64,000 bases of DNA from the NCBI GenBank assembly GCA_009741485.1, contig CM019214.1:6203705-6267704 (forward strand), read 5' to 3'. Position 1 is the first letter of the stretch. Every line of letters starts with the position of its first letter. The stretch is from Malurus cyaneus samueli. Lineage: Eukaryota; Chordata; Aves; Passeriformes; Maluridae. The notes under the pieces are model-generated. The model was not told the origin of the DNA and did not search any database. It saw only the letters and a list, made by a program, of their open reading frames with translations. Of this stretch, positions 23,788-36,480 are shown one piece after another. A program made the position numbers and the translations under genes.

Positions 23788-26700
23788 GCACAGGCACTTG
23801 TCCACCAGCTCGCTGAGTCAGATTAGAGACTTGACATGGTACTAAGTAAGTCTACAACTCGACTTATATTCTTATTTTGTTTCCAATTCAGTTTTTCTAA
23901 TAAGGTCTCTTCAGATTAATTAAAGTTAAAATGATACCTAAGAATAGTACCAAATTCAGCCATAAATTCTATGCTGTTTTTTCCTACATAGTTTGCAGAA
24001 AGTTATACGTGAATCCCAGACAAAACTGCACCCCAAAGAGTTAGAGAGGATCATTTCTAAGGTTTTTTAGGAAAATAGACAAAGTTTCACAAATTGAATT
24101 AGCAAAGTTTCACTGGTAAAGAGTTTTGGGATATACTGTTTTGTATAATTACTGTGGAAACCCTGAACATCTGATTAGTAAAAACATCCCAAAACTTTTA
24201 CAAGCTGACAACTGTTGTAAACACAGAAGGAAAGAGGACAAAGAAATTGTGAGCACTGAAATGGGAAATAAAAGAGTCATTTCTGTGATTTCGATGAATG
24301 CTACCAGCACATGAAAAGCCTTTCTTGCTTCTAAAAAAGGATCAATACAGAAAGATCATCCAGAAAGTCCATCAGTGGCATTAAATGCAGCTGTCTCTCA
24401 GTTTAAATATTAGATACACGTACGTTCCTGACTGTTTTACTACATCTGTACTAAAGGTTACATCGAGCGCAGTTCCTCAATTCCACTAATGTCTCCTTTT
24501 TGCCTGCTGTTTGAAAAACGGTCCTGATGCTATAATTACTTAATAAAAATCCTATTTTTAGATAGACTCAAGAATTTCACACTTAGGAAGACAGACATTT
24601 GCATGAATGAGGATTTTTTTTTACCCTGGAATTTTACATTTCATACTCGGATGTGTGTAAGTCAACTCTCTATCAACTATTCAAACAATCTTTCAACTTC
24701 TTTGATCTTTATTATTTTTAAATTTTGCCACAGCACTTTTTATGTGAAAAGTCATTTTTGCTATGAAGCAAGCAGAGCGTCCAACCTAATGTTATTTTAA
24801 TTCTCAGAGAAACAGGAAATTACAAGTTATTTTAAGCCTATGTTAATTCCATAACAAACTTTTTTTTTTAAATAAATGTTTAAAAATAGTTAATTGGATC
24901 TGTAATAATATTCTAATTTACCATGTCAAATTTTAAACATTTATTGTGTTAGTCACACTTTCTGTCTTGAGGCACAAAGAACTGAGGTAAGTATTTATAA
25001 AAAAATCTGACTCTTTCTGCATCTTTACTTTTATGAAAAAAACTCTTGCATTTAAGTGATGCTTTTACTGACAGTGATTAACATGCTATCAGAAGTAAAT
25101 TTGGGGAAAATAGTCAGAAAGAATCTTCATTTATAAAGATTTACATAACTTTGCATCCTTAGTCACGACTTGTGGAAAAAATACTGAATTATAAAGAATG
25201 GCTTTTAATATGAATTAAATGTTTAGTCATAGTTTGTAGGCAGTACTCACAATCTTCCAGCAGCTTGGATGCTTAGTCATTTTCCTCATTTAACAAGATA
25301 ATTTCATACACTTCAAAACAAAATCATAAAATAAATGTAAAAAAAAAAAAATTCAAAAAAGTATAAGCTCTGCCATTTCTTTTTATTCCTGTTGCCATTA
25401 CTTGGGAATATCATAAATTTTCTGGCAGTATTTCTAACAGTAAGGTTGAAAGGAGTCAGGAGGAATAACCAGTGACTGACAGCCCAACAGTTACCTAGCA
25501 AAAGATCAGCTCTCTGCCAATCTGTTAAAGACAAGCAAAAGCTTTCATTTAACAAAGTCCAGATTAGATTTGGAGAAAAGAGAAATGAAAAAATGCCAAA
25601 TGGGTCATCTGCTCCCCTGGAAATGGGAAGAAGCTTCATGACTACTTGTACTGTTTTGTCAAGGTTTATGGAGCTCACGTGAATGACTCCACTTTATTCC
25701 CTGTTCAGTTGTGAAAGTAGTTTTATTAGCAGCATGATAAATTATTTTAAAGAAGAATATTTTTAATCTCAAATAAAGAATTGTTCTTCTTGTTGTAAAA
25801 GCCACTACAGAGATAATAAATTTTAGCAAATATTAAACATCAAAGTAAACAATATGTCATTAGCTAGGAATGCTTTTCACTGTGTGGCATTTCTCGCATT
25901 GTTTATCTCTAAACTATTTTTCACTCTAAATCATCCTAATGTTTATTTCCTATGACAAAAATCTGATTTTAGAAAGAGTGTTCAATAGTAATCACTATTT
26001 ACTTCAATTTTTTTCTCTTTCCTCCTCTTTTGTTTCTCTAGTTATTGAAAAATGGGTTTGTTTGTCATTACAAAATCTGTTACAATGGCTGTTAGTTTAC
26101 TTTATGGCAGAAGATAAGGAATGACTGAAGGAAAAAAAAAGAAAAACTTCAGCCAAGATTGACTGTCAATGTAGTGTTTGCTATGAATGCATACAAAATA
26201 TTAAAATGTTAGTGGTCCACACCAGGATACAAAGCTAACAGGACAAGGATATGGGAACCATCATGGCATAGACGACATAGGAGTATCCTGTAAATTATTT
26301 GTGATGCTGAGCCCTCACCATTCAAAGGGACCTTAAATTTTATTTTTTTTTTCAGATAGAAATTCTAACTCTGAAGAAATAATATGGCATCAAAAATATT
26401 TTTTTTTTCATGAGGGATGACAAATAAACATTCCAGAGATATTTAAGAGATATTTGTAACAAAAGAAAACAAGTATTTATGAAAGTGTACAAACTAATTC
26501 CTAAATCAGAACTGAAGTACCTGCAGGGAAGGCTCCATTTCATGTCTAATGTTGAAGAACTGCAATTTAAATAAAGCTGGGAGAAACCTAGACCTGAGGC
26601 CAAACAGTCAAGAAAGGTAAATGAAGAATATACCTGAAGGAGTAACTGGTCGAGCTGAGGTGTTACCCCCAAAGGGGTCTGAAGTTTTGCCACTGTAAAG

Positions 26701-29700
26701 CAGAAGTCCTGTTGAAATTTTTACCAAACAAAACCATGTGCAATTCTCTCAGCACTGGCAATAATTTACATACAGTATTGGTCTTAAATTATTAGAATTA
26801 CTTAATTTCAAATAATTAGAAATATAAAACAGTATGTGGATAAGAATAACATTTGCAGAGACTGAAAATGGAAAATCCAAAAATTTGAATTTTATCACCT
26901 CAGAAAAGAGAAAAATAGTTAAAGGAGTAACCTCATACCTGATTTGTGAATAATGGGAACATTTGCATTATATTTATTGTTATTGTGTGCCTTTATCACT
27001 TTCATTGTTGTGCTGCAGTGTAGCCCTTTGAAGGTCTGCCAAACCACTGCGGCTTACTCAAATGCAGGGCTGAATTTTAATTAAGCTTAGCAAAATACTC
27101 ATTGAATTTTGCTGAGCCTGATTAGGCCAGTCATCCTGATAGACGTGCAGAGGGCATCTTGCTTACTTGTTTTAACAACTGACAGAGACAATTAATGGAT
27201 TCTTGTAAAACAGTTAAATGTGAAAAACATAGAATGTCATCACCTCTTTTCATTGACAGCCTTAGTTTTTTTTTTTTTTTTTTTGTTTTTTTGTTGTTTT
27301 TTTTTTTTTATGTATTCAGCAGAGCTAGAAAAGATTTCTTGGAATTGTGATAATGAAGAAGTGCAGAAGAGTAATTCAGTATTCATATCTGTGAAGATTA
27401 AATCACAAAGATATGCATTTTGTTCCACTAAAGTATTCCCCATAAAATCACAGCCCAGTGAAGAGGAGTTTCCGTGGCTCTGCAGGGTAACATTAAATAT
27501 GTATGCAAGTGGATGCTTTCTTACAGATGACTTTTCACTTTTTCATAGAAGAGATACTAGGACTTCTCTCCAGCTTCTGAACTTAGAATATCCTCTCTCT
27601 ATATATACATATCTTAAATCTTTCCTGTGAAGCGTGACTACCCATTCCAAACCCAAATATTCTTCTTTATCTCTGCTCTCTGTGACAGTGACAGTTTCAT
27701 TTTTTTAGACATTTAATAGTCAGGTGGATTTTGGCTCAGTAGCAATGTCCTCAGTACATTCCTGTGCATTCCTTAGTACTTAGGAATGCTGATTTTGCTA
27801 TTTTCTCTGGCTTATTATCACAAGTTTAGGAAAAAAAAAAACAAACAAAACTGGTGATGTATTAAGAAAAAAATTGTAATACCTGCCCTGTCAACCCAAC
27901 CTGTTACCCCTTTTCTTACAGAACACTGCAAGAAAGAAATAGTACTGGGCAAAAAAGCCAAATAAGGTGAACAAGATTACTTACATTCTTTAATTTTTTG
28001 TCACAAAAGGATATGAAAAATACAATAAAATAAGCAGAATTTGCATGCACTTCAAGTTGTTTAATGTCAGGCTAATAAGTAAGCACATTTTTAACTACAA
28101 AGCTAAAAATTCCTTATACACTAACTGAACTTCAGTGATCAAAAAATCCCAGAGTGAATAAGAGTGACTTGTAGCAGAAGCAAGAACAGAAAATAAATTA
28201 CCACAAACCACAATACCTAAAGACTGAATTGCAGAGACCAAAGAACGTCTTCCCTCAAACTGAAAAGATGTGGGAAACAGAAATGGGAAAGAGGTTAAGT
28301 GTAAAAATGGAATATGCACAGTTAAGAGAAGGGCAGCAAATTTGTGATTCAGTGTCCTCCAGTACAACTAAAAAAGAAAAGTAAAGGGGGGAAAGATGGT
28401 GCTAATATTTGATTTCAGTGCTAAACATCAATTTTCATCAGTTTTAGTGTGCTAACTATAGGCTGAGGGTTGAAAAATACAGAAGTAACTGGTATCAAAA
28501 TTCTGTTAGGGGACTTTGTCTACAAGCAAAAGCCAAGGAAAAAGATTAATTTAAAACACAGTTTTTAAAAAAAATATTGTTGATTACAACCTTCCCTCAG
28601 TCTCTTGTAATTAATCTTCTTTGTTATTAATCAAGTCAAGAAGACATCCCCCTATGTAATCCTTACTATTTTCTTATAATTAGGATATTTGTATGTCTAA
28701 GCAAAGGATTTGCTTTTAATAAGCACAACAGAACTGGACAGAAACAACAACAAAAAACAAACAAATTAAAAAAAACCCAAACCAAATAACACAAAGCCTT
28801 TTACTAATTACTTAATCTAATGACAGAGAGAAGTTATATGGCAAAGATCATGTGCAGTATCCAGAAAATTTCCAGAAGTTTTAGCTGACAAAAATTTTTG
28901 CTTGGAGTAGAAGTATTTAAACTTATTTTCTCTAGTTTTACTGACACACAAAAGGGTAAAGAACTGTTACATATACGATCATCACCATGGTCACTGCTGC
29001 TTATCCACAGCATTTTCACATTATCACTTTTAGAAGGGTCACTCATATCCCCAAGGTGGTGTCTTATTTAGGATGAAGTGTTTATTTTTCAAAGGACTGA
29101 TGAAGTGAGGAAAATAATTAGCATATTCCAAACTCTGACTTTACTATGTTGTTTACAGGAATTTCCCTTTGAGTGCCGTATCTTTGTTATGCAAATTCTT
29201 TCCTGAGCCACTGCCTAGTTTTACAATTTCAATCCAAATTCATAAAACAAACTCCACTATTAGTGTTTTTGTTGTGGGTTTGGTTTTTTTAATGCAACTC
29301 ATTATTTCAATTTTTCATCCTATATCACTTTGCCACAGAGACATTATGTATTTTTTTAAAAAATCTTCAGAATTAGGATAAATATTACAATATATTTTTC
29401 AGTAGACAGATCAAGGTCACAAAAGAAGTTAAAAAAGAAGAAATAATATTTGAATATTTAATAATTGTTTGACCTTATGGAGGGTTCTTTTCAAAATGAC
29501 CTGAAAATTACTAATATTTTGGGTCTGTGTCCAGAAGAACATTGCTTGCATTGTTCAACACATTTAGGAAGCATTGAAAATGCTTGAAAAAATAAAAGAT
29601 TTAGTTATAATAATGTTATAGATGGCTCTAATTTCATAAAATTATAGATGCCTCTACCAACAGTAAAGATTTACCTTTTGTTTTTCCAGAAGTATAAATA

Positions 29701-30206
29701 AACCATTTTTTCGAGGGATGTTGTGAAATAATTTCGTAGGCTCTATCGCAACATCAAAATACTGCTGTCCTTTTTTCTTTTTTTTTTTTTAATCCTAAAA
29801 GGGCATTGTTTATTGCAATTTTTGTGAAATCTAGGCAGCTATCAAGCTATTTGTTCTCAGTAGGTGCCTGCCCATCACTATCATTAGCATTTTGGCAGCT
29901 TTTCAAGGCAGATACCCTCCATCTGTTACTGTTTCACAGAAATTGTACCTTGAGGTCCACTTGACCTATGAGCCTTCAGACTCTCTAGCAATTTAATAAT
30001 AATTTTTTCTCAGTCAATTAGGTTGACAAAAAGTGCTGCATGGAAACATCTCAGGTTCTACACATTTTTTTTTCTATGCACAGCCCTGTGATCCTGTTTC
30101 TTTCAGGACTTCACTTTCAAGCTATTAAGATTTTTAGACTCTCCCTTGCAACAAAATTATGGGAAAGGCCCAAAAAACGAAGGTGCTGAAATTTTCCCTG
30201 AACTCT

Positions 30207-30210
<4 letters not shown>
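23788..30210. other. AT-rich non-coding DNA, no gene seen
   Basis: There are no supported exons or transposons. A T-rich tract lies at 27266-27309 and extends a meaningless poly-phenylalanine frame. Two short stretches (about 27040-27190 and 29800-30020) are locally less repetitive and contain homeodomain-type TTAATTAA or CATTAG motifs, as non-coding regulatory elements often do. This is only an impression without alignment. Confidence 0.5.

Positions 30211-30260
<50 letters not shown>
30211..30260. repeat. Pure A50 homopolymer
   Basis: Fifty uninterrupted A bases, the longest perfect homopolymer in the window. The sequence before it does not resemble a processed mRNA or a known SINE. True length is uncertain because such runs are poorly read by most sequencing methods. 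Confidence 0.95.
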
Positions 30261-30262
<2 letters not shown>

Positions 30263-33200
30263 AAATGTGTAGGGCCTGTGACTCTCATAATCTCATAATC
30301 CAGGGCTGTGATGTCTAGTGAGAGAACATGGTAATGCTGAGGTCAGAGACTCAGGATCAGATCCCTCATTTACAGACAGAGGTTTGAAGACCACCTTTGA
30401 CAAGGGGAATAAATGTTTTAGCTTCAAACCCCATGCAATTGTCAGCACTACTTGAGGATTACAAAGTTTGAGAAATTAACATTAAAAATTCTGCTACTAC
30501 AAGCATGAATAATTCACAAATGTGATGGGATGTTCTACTTCCCGACAGGTAACAAAGCATCAAAATTATTTTTTATTCAAAAATATTGACCAGGCTGATA
30601 CATAAAGAGAGATTTAAGATGCTACACCACAGAAGATGTGTTTTTATTGCTCTGATAATAAAATTCATAAGGTTTCTGCATGGATGACAAATTTTCTGGT
30701 CATAGTTTCTTTTACATTTATCATCACTGACACAAACATATTGGAGAATTCTTCTTATTTGCAGAGGAATCATGATGGCACAGGTTCAACAAACTCCAAC
30801 AGCTGAAACTTCGACTTGGGACATCCCTGGGATAGATCTCTGATTTGTTGGCAAAGGTGAATTTTTAGATTGTAGCATCACTTGGCAAATATTGTGTCTT
30901 GAGGTGTCGTTATCTAAAGTACCTTAAAAGTTCCACTTACCCTAAAGCAAAATACTAGGAAGAGAAAGCAGATAGTAGGAATGCAGGTTGATTATTTAAT
31001 TCTTGTCTTTTCTCTGTCCAACTCTGCGCTTGGGCAAACACATTGAATGGAGAAATGAATAAAAAGGAAAGGGGGGAAAAAATGGCAGAGTGGAACTAAG
31101 CCAGCTGTTTAATCTCATAAATCAGAAATATTCTACATTGTCACCACTGGAGACAAGTTCTGAAAATAGCACGTGCATTTTTTAGCATGTCTACTTTGTG
31201 TCTTGAGAGCATTGGATGTAACCTACTTCCAATTATATTAATGAGAAGAGATGCAGCCACTGATGTTCTGATATAGCTCAATACCACCAAACTTCTTGGC
31301 AAAGAAAGCAAAAAGAGAATTTGCACTATTTCAGAATAGCAAGACACCTTAAGGAGGGAAAAGCTCACACACATGCACACACAGATGCAGACAGTGATTC
31401 TTTGCAGCTAGAAACTGTATTAACAGAGTATTTGTTTCACAAGTAATAAATGCACATTTTCTTGGAGAGTGCATTATCTATTGTCAGTCCAAAAAAGGCA
31501 GCGTTCATGCTTTGAAATGAACCTTTCCTTCAAGTCACTATCACTTGGAAAGAATAAAAAAATATTCACAAATATTTCTAAGTGTTTTTACCTACTAAAA
31601 TTTCTTTTTTTTTACTAATGAAATCATATGCAGGCATCAAATTGAAGTACTTACAACATAAGTCAAGCTGAAGTAGAAATTAGAGTAGAGAGATTTTTTG
31701 GGTCATCTATTTTTATACATGTTCTTGCATGGGTGTGCATGTCTTTGTGCACAGAGAAATAAAAGGAGGAAGGATAATACATGGCAGCAGAAGCTTGTTC
31801 TGAGATGTGGGAAATAATCTCTTACATTGCAACAGCCACTAAGAACTGCTCTGGATCTACAGGTGTAGAAGCTGCTCTACTTTTCTCTGGATTATTTGGG
31901 TTTTCCTGAAAATTCCAAGGAAGTTCATTGATATTTCAAAAGCTTATGTGGCAAAGCAATAACATTTACATCTTCATTTTCAGACACACACAGCAGTTTT
32001 TGTTATATCAAGTCCTCTTACTTTAGCTCTTAAACATCTTGTTGATCTGGTAAATATAAGAGTACTATAGAAATAAGCTGAGGAATCCAACTTTACTTAG
32101 TGAGGGTGGCTGGTTTTGGACATTTTAAACCAAAAAATGTGTTCCTGAAATGAAATTTAAGTCCACTACAAAATGTTATGTGAGTTCCTTGTTGTCTTCA
32201 TAACCAAGACCCTTTTCTAAACACATTATGACTGACCAATAAACCCCCACAATGGAAGACTGTTGTATTATTATTATAAATTTGTGACTGGCTGTATACA
32301 CTACTGAATTTCACCAGGTGTAACTTACATTTATATTGTGTTACTCAGTATATTTTGTACTGTCCCATGAAATCAGAAATCCCATGGAACATCAACTGTC
32401 TTTATACAGGAAAATCAATATCCTTCCACAAGTGGAGTATATAAAAGAACCTGGCTGGAGAGCCTGGAACTCTGACAAACATGAAAAAAGAAGGTAATGC
32501 CCACATGAGAAAGACAATTATTCACAAAACATTTGTGAAACACGCCCAATTTGTCATGCAGAACAATTACAGCACATCCATTTTTTTGTTTTTTTTTTTT
32601 AGTGAAGTGCCACGGACAAGACAATCTCATTGCTTGAAGAAGATATTTCATGAAGAGAAAGCATTTTTATACTGAATTACAGAAAGTGGTGTTAGTCAAT
32701 GGGTAACACTCACAAAACAAACAGCAAAGGTTTTTCCATGTTATCTTTGCAGAGCTAAACGTGCCTGTGGTGAGGGTTTAAAACAATTCTATCATATTGG
32801 AAAACCTGCACTGAACACCCTTATGCTGGTTATTAGTTTGAAAAACAAGCAAACAAAACCTACTCTAATGCTGAAGTGCCAATATGGAAACTTGTTTTTC
32901 CCTCTGACCTCCAGTAATTACTGCCTGGTTATACACAGAGTGAAAAAAAAAAAAAAAAAGAGGTGTTTGGGGTTTTTCAGAATGAGGGCTCCCTTCTATT
33001 TCCACTGCAATCAAATTGAAATATTTCATCTGGCATTATGATGAACAGCACCAACTCCTCAATGTAAAAGGGTTTTGGGGTGTCTCAGGATAGTTGGGTA
33101 TCACAATAGACTTCATTTCTATTCCTACACCTTTGCTCAGATTTACATCTGATTATAAGAGTTTAAATTAAACATAAAATAAACAAATCACAAAGAAATT

Positions 33201-34794
33201 GTGGTCATGAGTGAATTGTAAGAATAATGCTGATTGACTTCAAAAAGACATGGATCCTTTTTTATCCCTCTTGTGCCCTCTCTATCTTCTTGAAGTAAAT
33301 ATTTAGTTTCAAGAAATTATTTCTAAAGACTTTTTTAAATGACTTCATACAGAATAATTTTCAGGTAAATATTAATGCTTATATTGAAAATAAGAAAAAA
33401 AAAAAACTTGCAAAAGTGGCAGTGTCCTGTAATTCAAAACCCTAGACAACATAGCAGAAAGACTAAGTGTCTTTATATCACATTTTTCTAACCCAAACTT
33501 ATTATTGATTTTTTTAAAAAAGAAAATTAGCCAGATGTCAGTAACTTGAATTCTAACCATATATGTATTTCATCTGATCTTTACTGCTCCCTAGCCTTTT
33601 ATGACTTTCAAGAATCTTGAATGCATCAAATATATGACTTTTCCTAGCAATTTAAGCACTATATTATCTGAAATTCTATTGCTATTTCTTATTTTAGGTA
33701 TTGAAAAATACTGCAAGTATGATTCTGGGGCAATTGATAGCAAATGTTGACATTATAGTAGCATCTACAAAACCAGGTGATCTCAAGGCCAGAATGGCTG
33801 AGCTATTACTCCAGAAGCCTAAATATAAATGGCATTTCTATGATTTATGAGTAAATTTAATAGCTTCCCTCTTTACTGTGCTCCACAAGTAAGGAAAAAA
33901 AAAAAGAAAAAATAGAAAAAAAAAAATCAATATTCACACCAAACAATGCCTTCAAAAAGTCTAAAGCTAGAAAATTCTCCTATCCTTTTAAGAATACAAA
34001 GTGAGATGAAACATTAGTTTTTAAATGCAGGTTAGAATAATGATTGCTCTTCAACTTATTCATGACAGCTAATAGGTCAAAATTTTCCTTGAATTTGTTT
34101 TTTCTAGAAATAAGACATAATGAATATATTCTATTAACTGTTTAGTAGCTGGTCTGAAAACCTTTTGATTGCTTCTTCTTTAAATACAAAACACTCTCAG
34201 AAAATCTCTCAGGAAAACTGCTAAACAATGAAGAAGTGATGCACATATTTGTCTGCACACTCAGTTTCTGTCCCAACACATGACTGAATGCACAGAGAAA
34301 TTGGCTTTTTCTCCCTCCAGTATTTTTTTTTTTTTCTGTGCCTGGAGTTTCTGATACGATAATGAAAGTAAAGCAAATTCAAAGCATGCCTTAGTTGACT
34401 TTTCAAAAAAAAGTTTCACTTGCATGGTACCTATACAAGCTTAAAGGCAAATAAAAACAAAATCCACAGTCTTCAGCAGGTAGGGCACAAAAGATGAACT
34501 AACCAGTTGTGAGGCAAGACGTGGTCTCCAAAAACAACAATTTCATTGGGCCTCCTGTGCTCATTTGAAAATCTGTGACCACCTTTTTCTCTGACAAACA
34601 ACAAGAACATAACATGAAAATCAAGAAGACAAAAGGCACATGGGTGTAACCTTCCTAAAGTATGGAAAACTAAGCATTGTGGGCAAGAAGTGAAAGGCAT
34701 TTTTTTTAAGAAAGACAAGGCAGTGCCTCAGCTCTGATCAGTCTTTCATAGAAATAAAGACACAAGCTTTATCTGAAATCCCATGTCAGGGAGG
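30261..34794. other. AT-rich non-coding DNA, source of a corrupted copy
   Basis: No gene recognised. From about 31390 onward this sequence is the clean original of the scrambled region 39013 to about 43050. Exact shared islands are 31735-31766 (matching 39500-39531), 32486-32540 (matching 40633-40687) and 33178-33241 (matching 41674-41737). Confidence 0.6.
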
Positions 34795-35362
34795 ATGAAG
34801 CAGCCCCAGGGATAGCTCAGCCCAAGCCCTGCCCAGAGCAGTGTCCAGGCTGTGTCCAGGGCTGGGGTTTAAATATCTCCAGTGATGGAGAGCCCACAGC
34901 CTCTCTGGGAAACCTGGCCTGCTGTTTATCCTCCCATATGAAAGCACCTTTTGTGTTCACAAGAAATCTCATGAGTTTCATTTTGTGCCCACTGGCATCT
35001 GCCCCCTCACAGGGCACCACGGAGGAGAGCCTGGCTCCCTCTGGATTCCTTCCCATCAAATTTTTGCAGAGCTGCCTTCCAGCCATCCCTGGCTGGGGTT
35101 GTTCCTCCCCCTGGGAATGACTTGGCACTTCCTTTTGTCGAAAATCACACCATCCTTCACAAACCTCTGGGCCCAGATGTTCAGACAGTTTTCAGTCCAC
35201 CTCACTGTCCACTCATTTAAACCATTCTTCATCAGCCTGTCCATGATGATGCTGAGAGGCAGCCTCAAAGGTCTTGCTAAAGTCAAGATAAATAAAATTC
35301 ACTCTTCTCCCCTCATCCAGCAGAGCTGTCATCTCATTGTTGAAAGCTGTCAGACTGTGCAA
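34795..35362 (-). mobile_element. CR1-like LINE fragment, internally deleted
   Basis: Read on the minus strand, the segment gives pieces typical of the CR1 reverse-transcriptase frame (ORF2). These are a YLDFSKTFE segment (LDFSKAFD in intact elements), then WTVRWTENCLN, then DKRKCQVIPRGRNNP, then WLEGSSAK. Further on come FPREAVGSPSLEIFK and the C-rich 3' part. In full-length CR1 elements WTVRWIENWLN and the KCKVLHLGRNNP block are separated by several hundred residues that are absent here, so a large internal deletion is present. The usual terminal 3' octamer repeats are not seen at the left edge. CR1 is the dominant LINE of birds, crocodilians and turtles. The copy is non-functional and old. 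Confidence 0.85.
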
Positions 35363-36106
35363 ATGGAAGGAAGAGTTTATTTCAGGTCTTTGGTTTCCAA
35401 GTGAAAGGAAATGAATGGATGAGGTAAGGACAAGAAAAGGAAGATTCAGACCAATCCCATGTTTTGCAAATAGAATTTTGTGTTGTTAGATTACTGACTA
35501 CTATTTTGCAGTCAAGGCAGTGAAGAAATTGGCATTCTTTTAGTTCCACTTCTTTTCACTCTTCTCTCTCTTGAATAATTAACCAGAACAGTGAAGTGTT
35601 GAACACATACAATTTCCAAAATCAGTACTGTTTCTGACATGCTCTGCTCAATTTCAAGTGTTATGAGCGAGATAAAAATATCTCCCTACAAATTAATGTG
35701 ATTACATAGGTAAGTGGTTTGCCCTATTTCAGTAAATTCAAAGCATTTTGCTAGAAAAAAAACAATAGCACTGTATGTACTTTTTAAAAAAGATGAAATA
35801 GTGAAATGTGACTTTGAAACATCTTTGAAACATGTAAAGAAAAATATAAACCTTCAATATTAAGTGAAGTGTTTCTTAATCAGTTAGTAGCTAGATCAGT
35901 CAGTAATAAAGTTTTGCAGTCTTTTGCAGTCTGTAAAGTTTTGCAGATGTTATCTGAACTGTAAAGAAAAATGTTGACTTTCCTGTAGCAAGAAGGTAAA
36001 TTCAGCTTGACTATTCTATACAATCAACAGCCTCCTCTGAAAGGTTTGTCAGACTGGGATGAGAAATGTTTTGGGCAGCTAGGCTCAGATTTGGAAAAGG
36101 ATTTGT
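35363..36106. other. AT-rich non-coding DNA right of CR1
   Basis: No gene or mobile element recognised. Together with the right part of the CR1 it reappears, badly corrupted, at 46005-47540. Confidence 0.55.
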
Positions 36107-36259
36107 GCAGTTACTTCAAGCACACAACTTCTTCACTGAGCCATGTCTTTCAGTGTTCTGCTGACCAACAGAGCAACAATCTCATATTTTGGATTATTGT
36201 GTGCTTCACTGGTGGATTGGTTTTGTTCCTTCACACATATCAGTGGCAAAATGAAAGCA

Positions 36260-36480
36260 CCTGCTCTTTGATGACATTTGATACTGTGATCTCCATCATT
36301 GCATCTCAACACCTGTTACCTTCCACGTGGGGCTTAATGCTGTTCCCTTACAAATTTCCCAGCTGCGTAATTAAAATAGGCCAGCCAATTAGTGTATTAA
36401 CTTTCATTAGGCAAAAATAATTCGTTTAATGAAAATATTCAAACATAGTTGGCGTGGAACGGAAAAGTCAGGTGAAACAT
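36260..36480. promoter_or_regulatory. Possible conserved non-coding element
   Basis: A compact stretch contains TAATTAAAATAGG, CATTAGGC, AATAATTCG and TTTAATGAAAAT, clustered homeodomain-like core motifs without low-complexity runs. It is nearly identical in the second copy (about 47700-47920), where neighbouring DNA has more indels. This is a composition-based impression only and would need cross-species alignment. It could simply be unremarkable AT-rich DNA. Confidence 0.15.

Noticed and set aside
36007..36420. 137-codon frame with a hydrophobic stretch (FWIIVCFTGGLVLFL)
   Set aside because: The hydrophobic run resembles a membrane segment, but the second genomic copy (47636-47854) disrupts the frame with several indels and there is no known domain.
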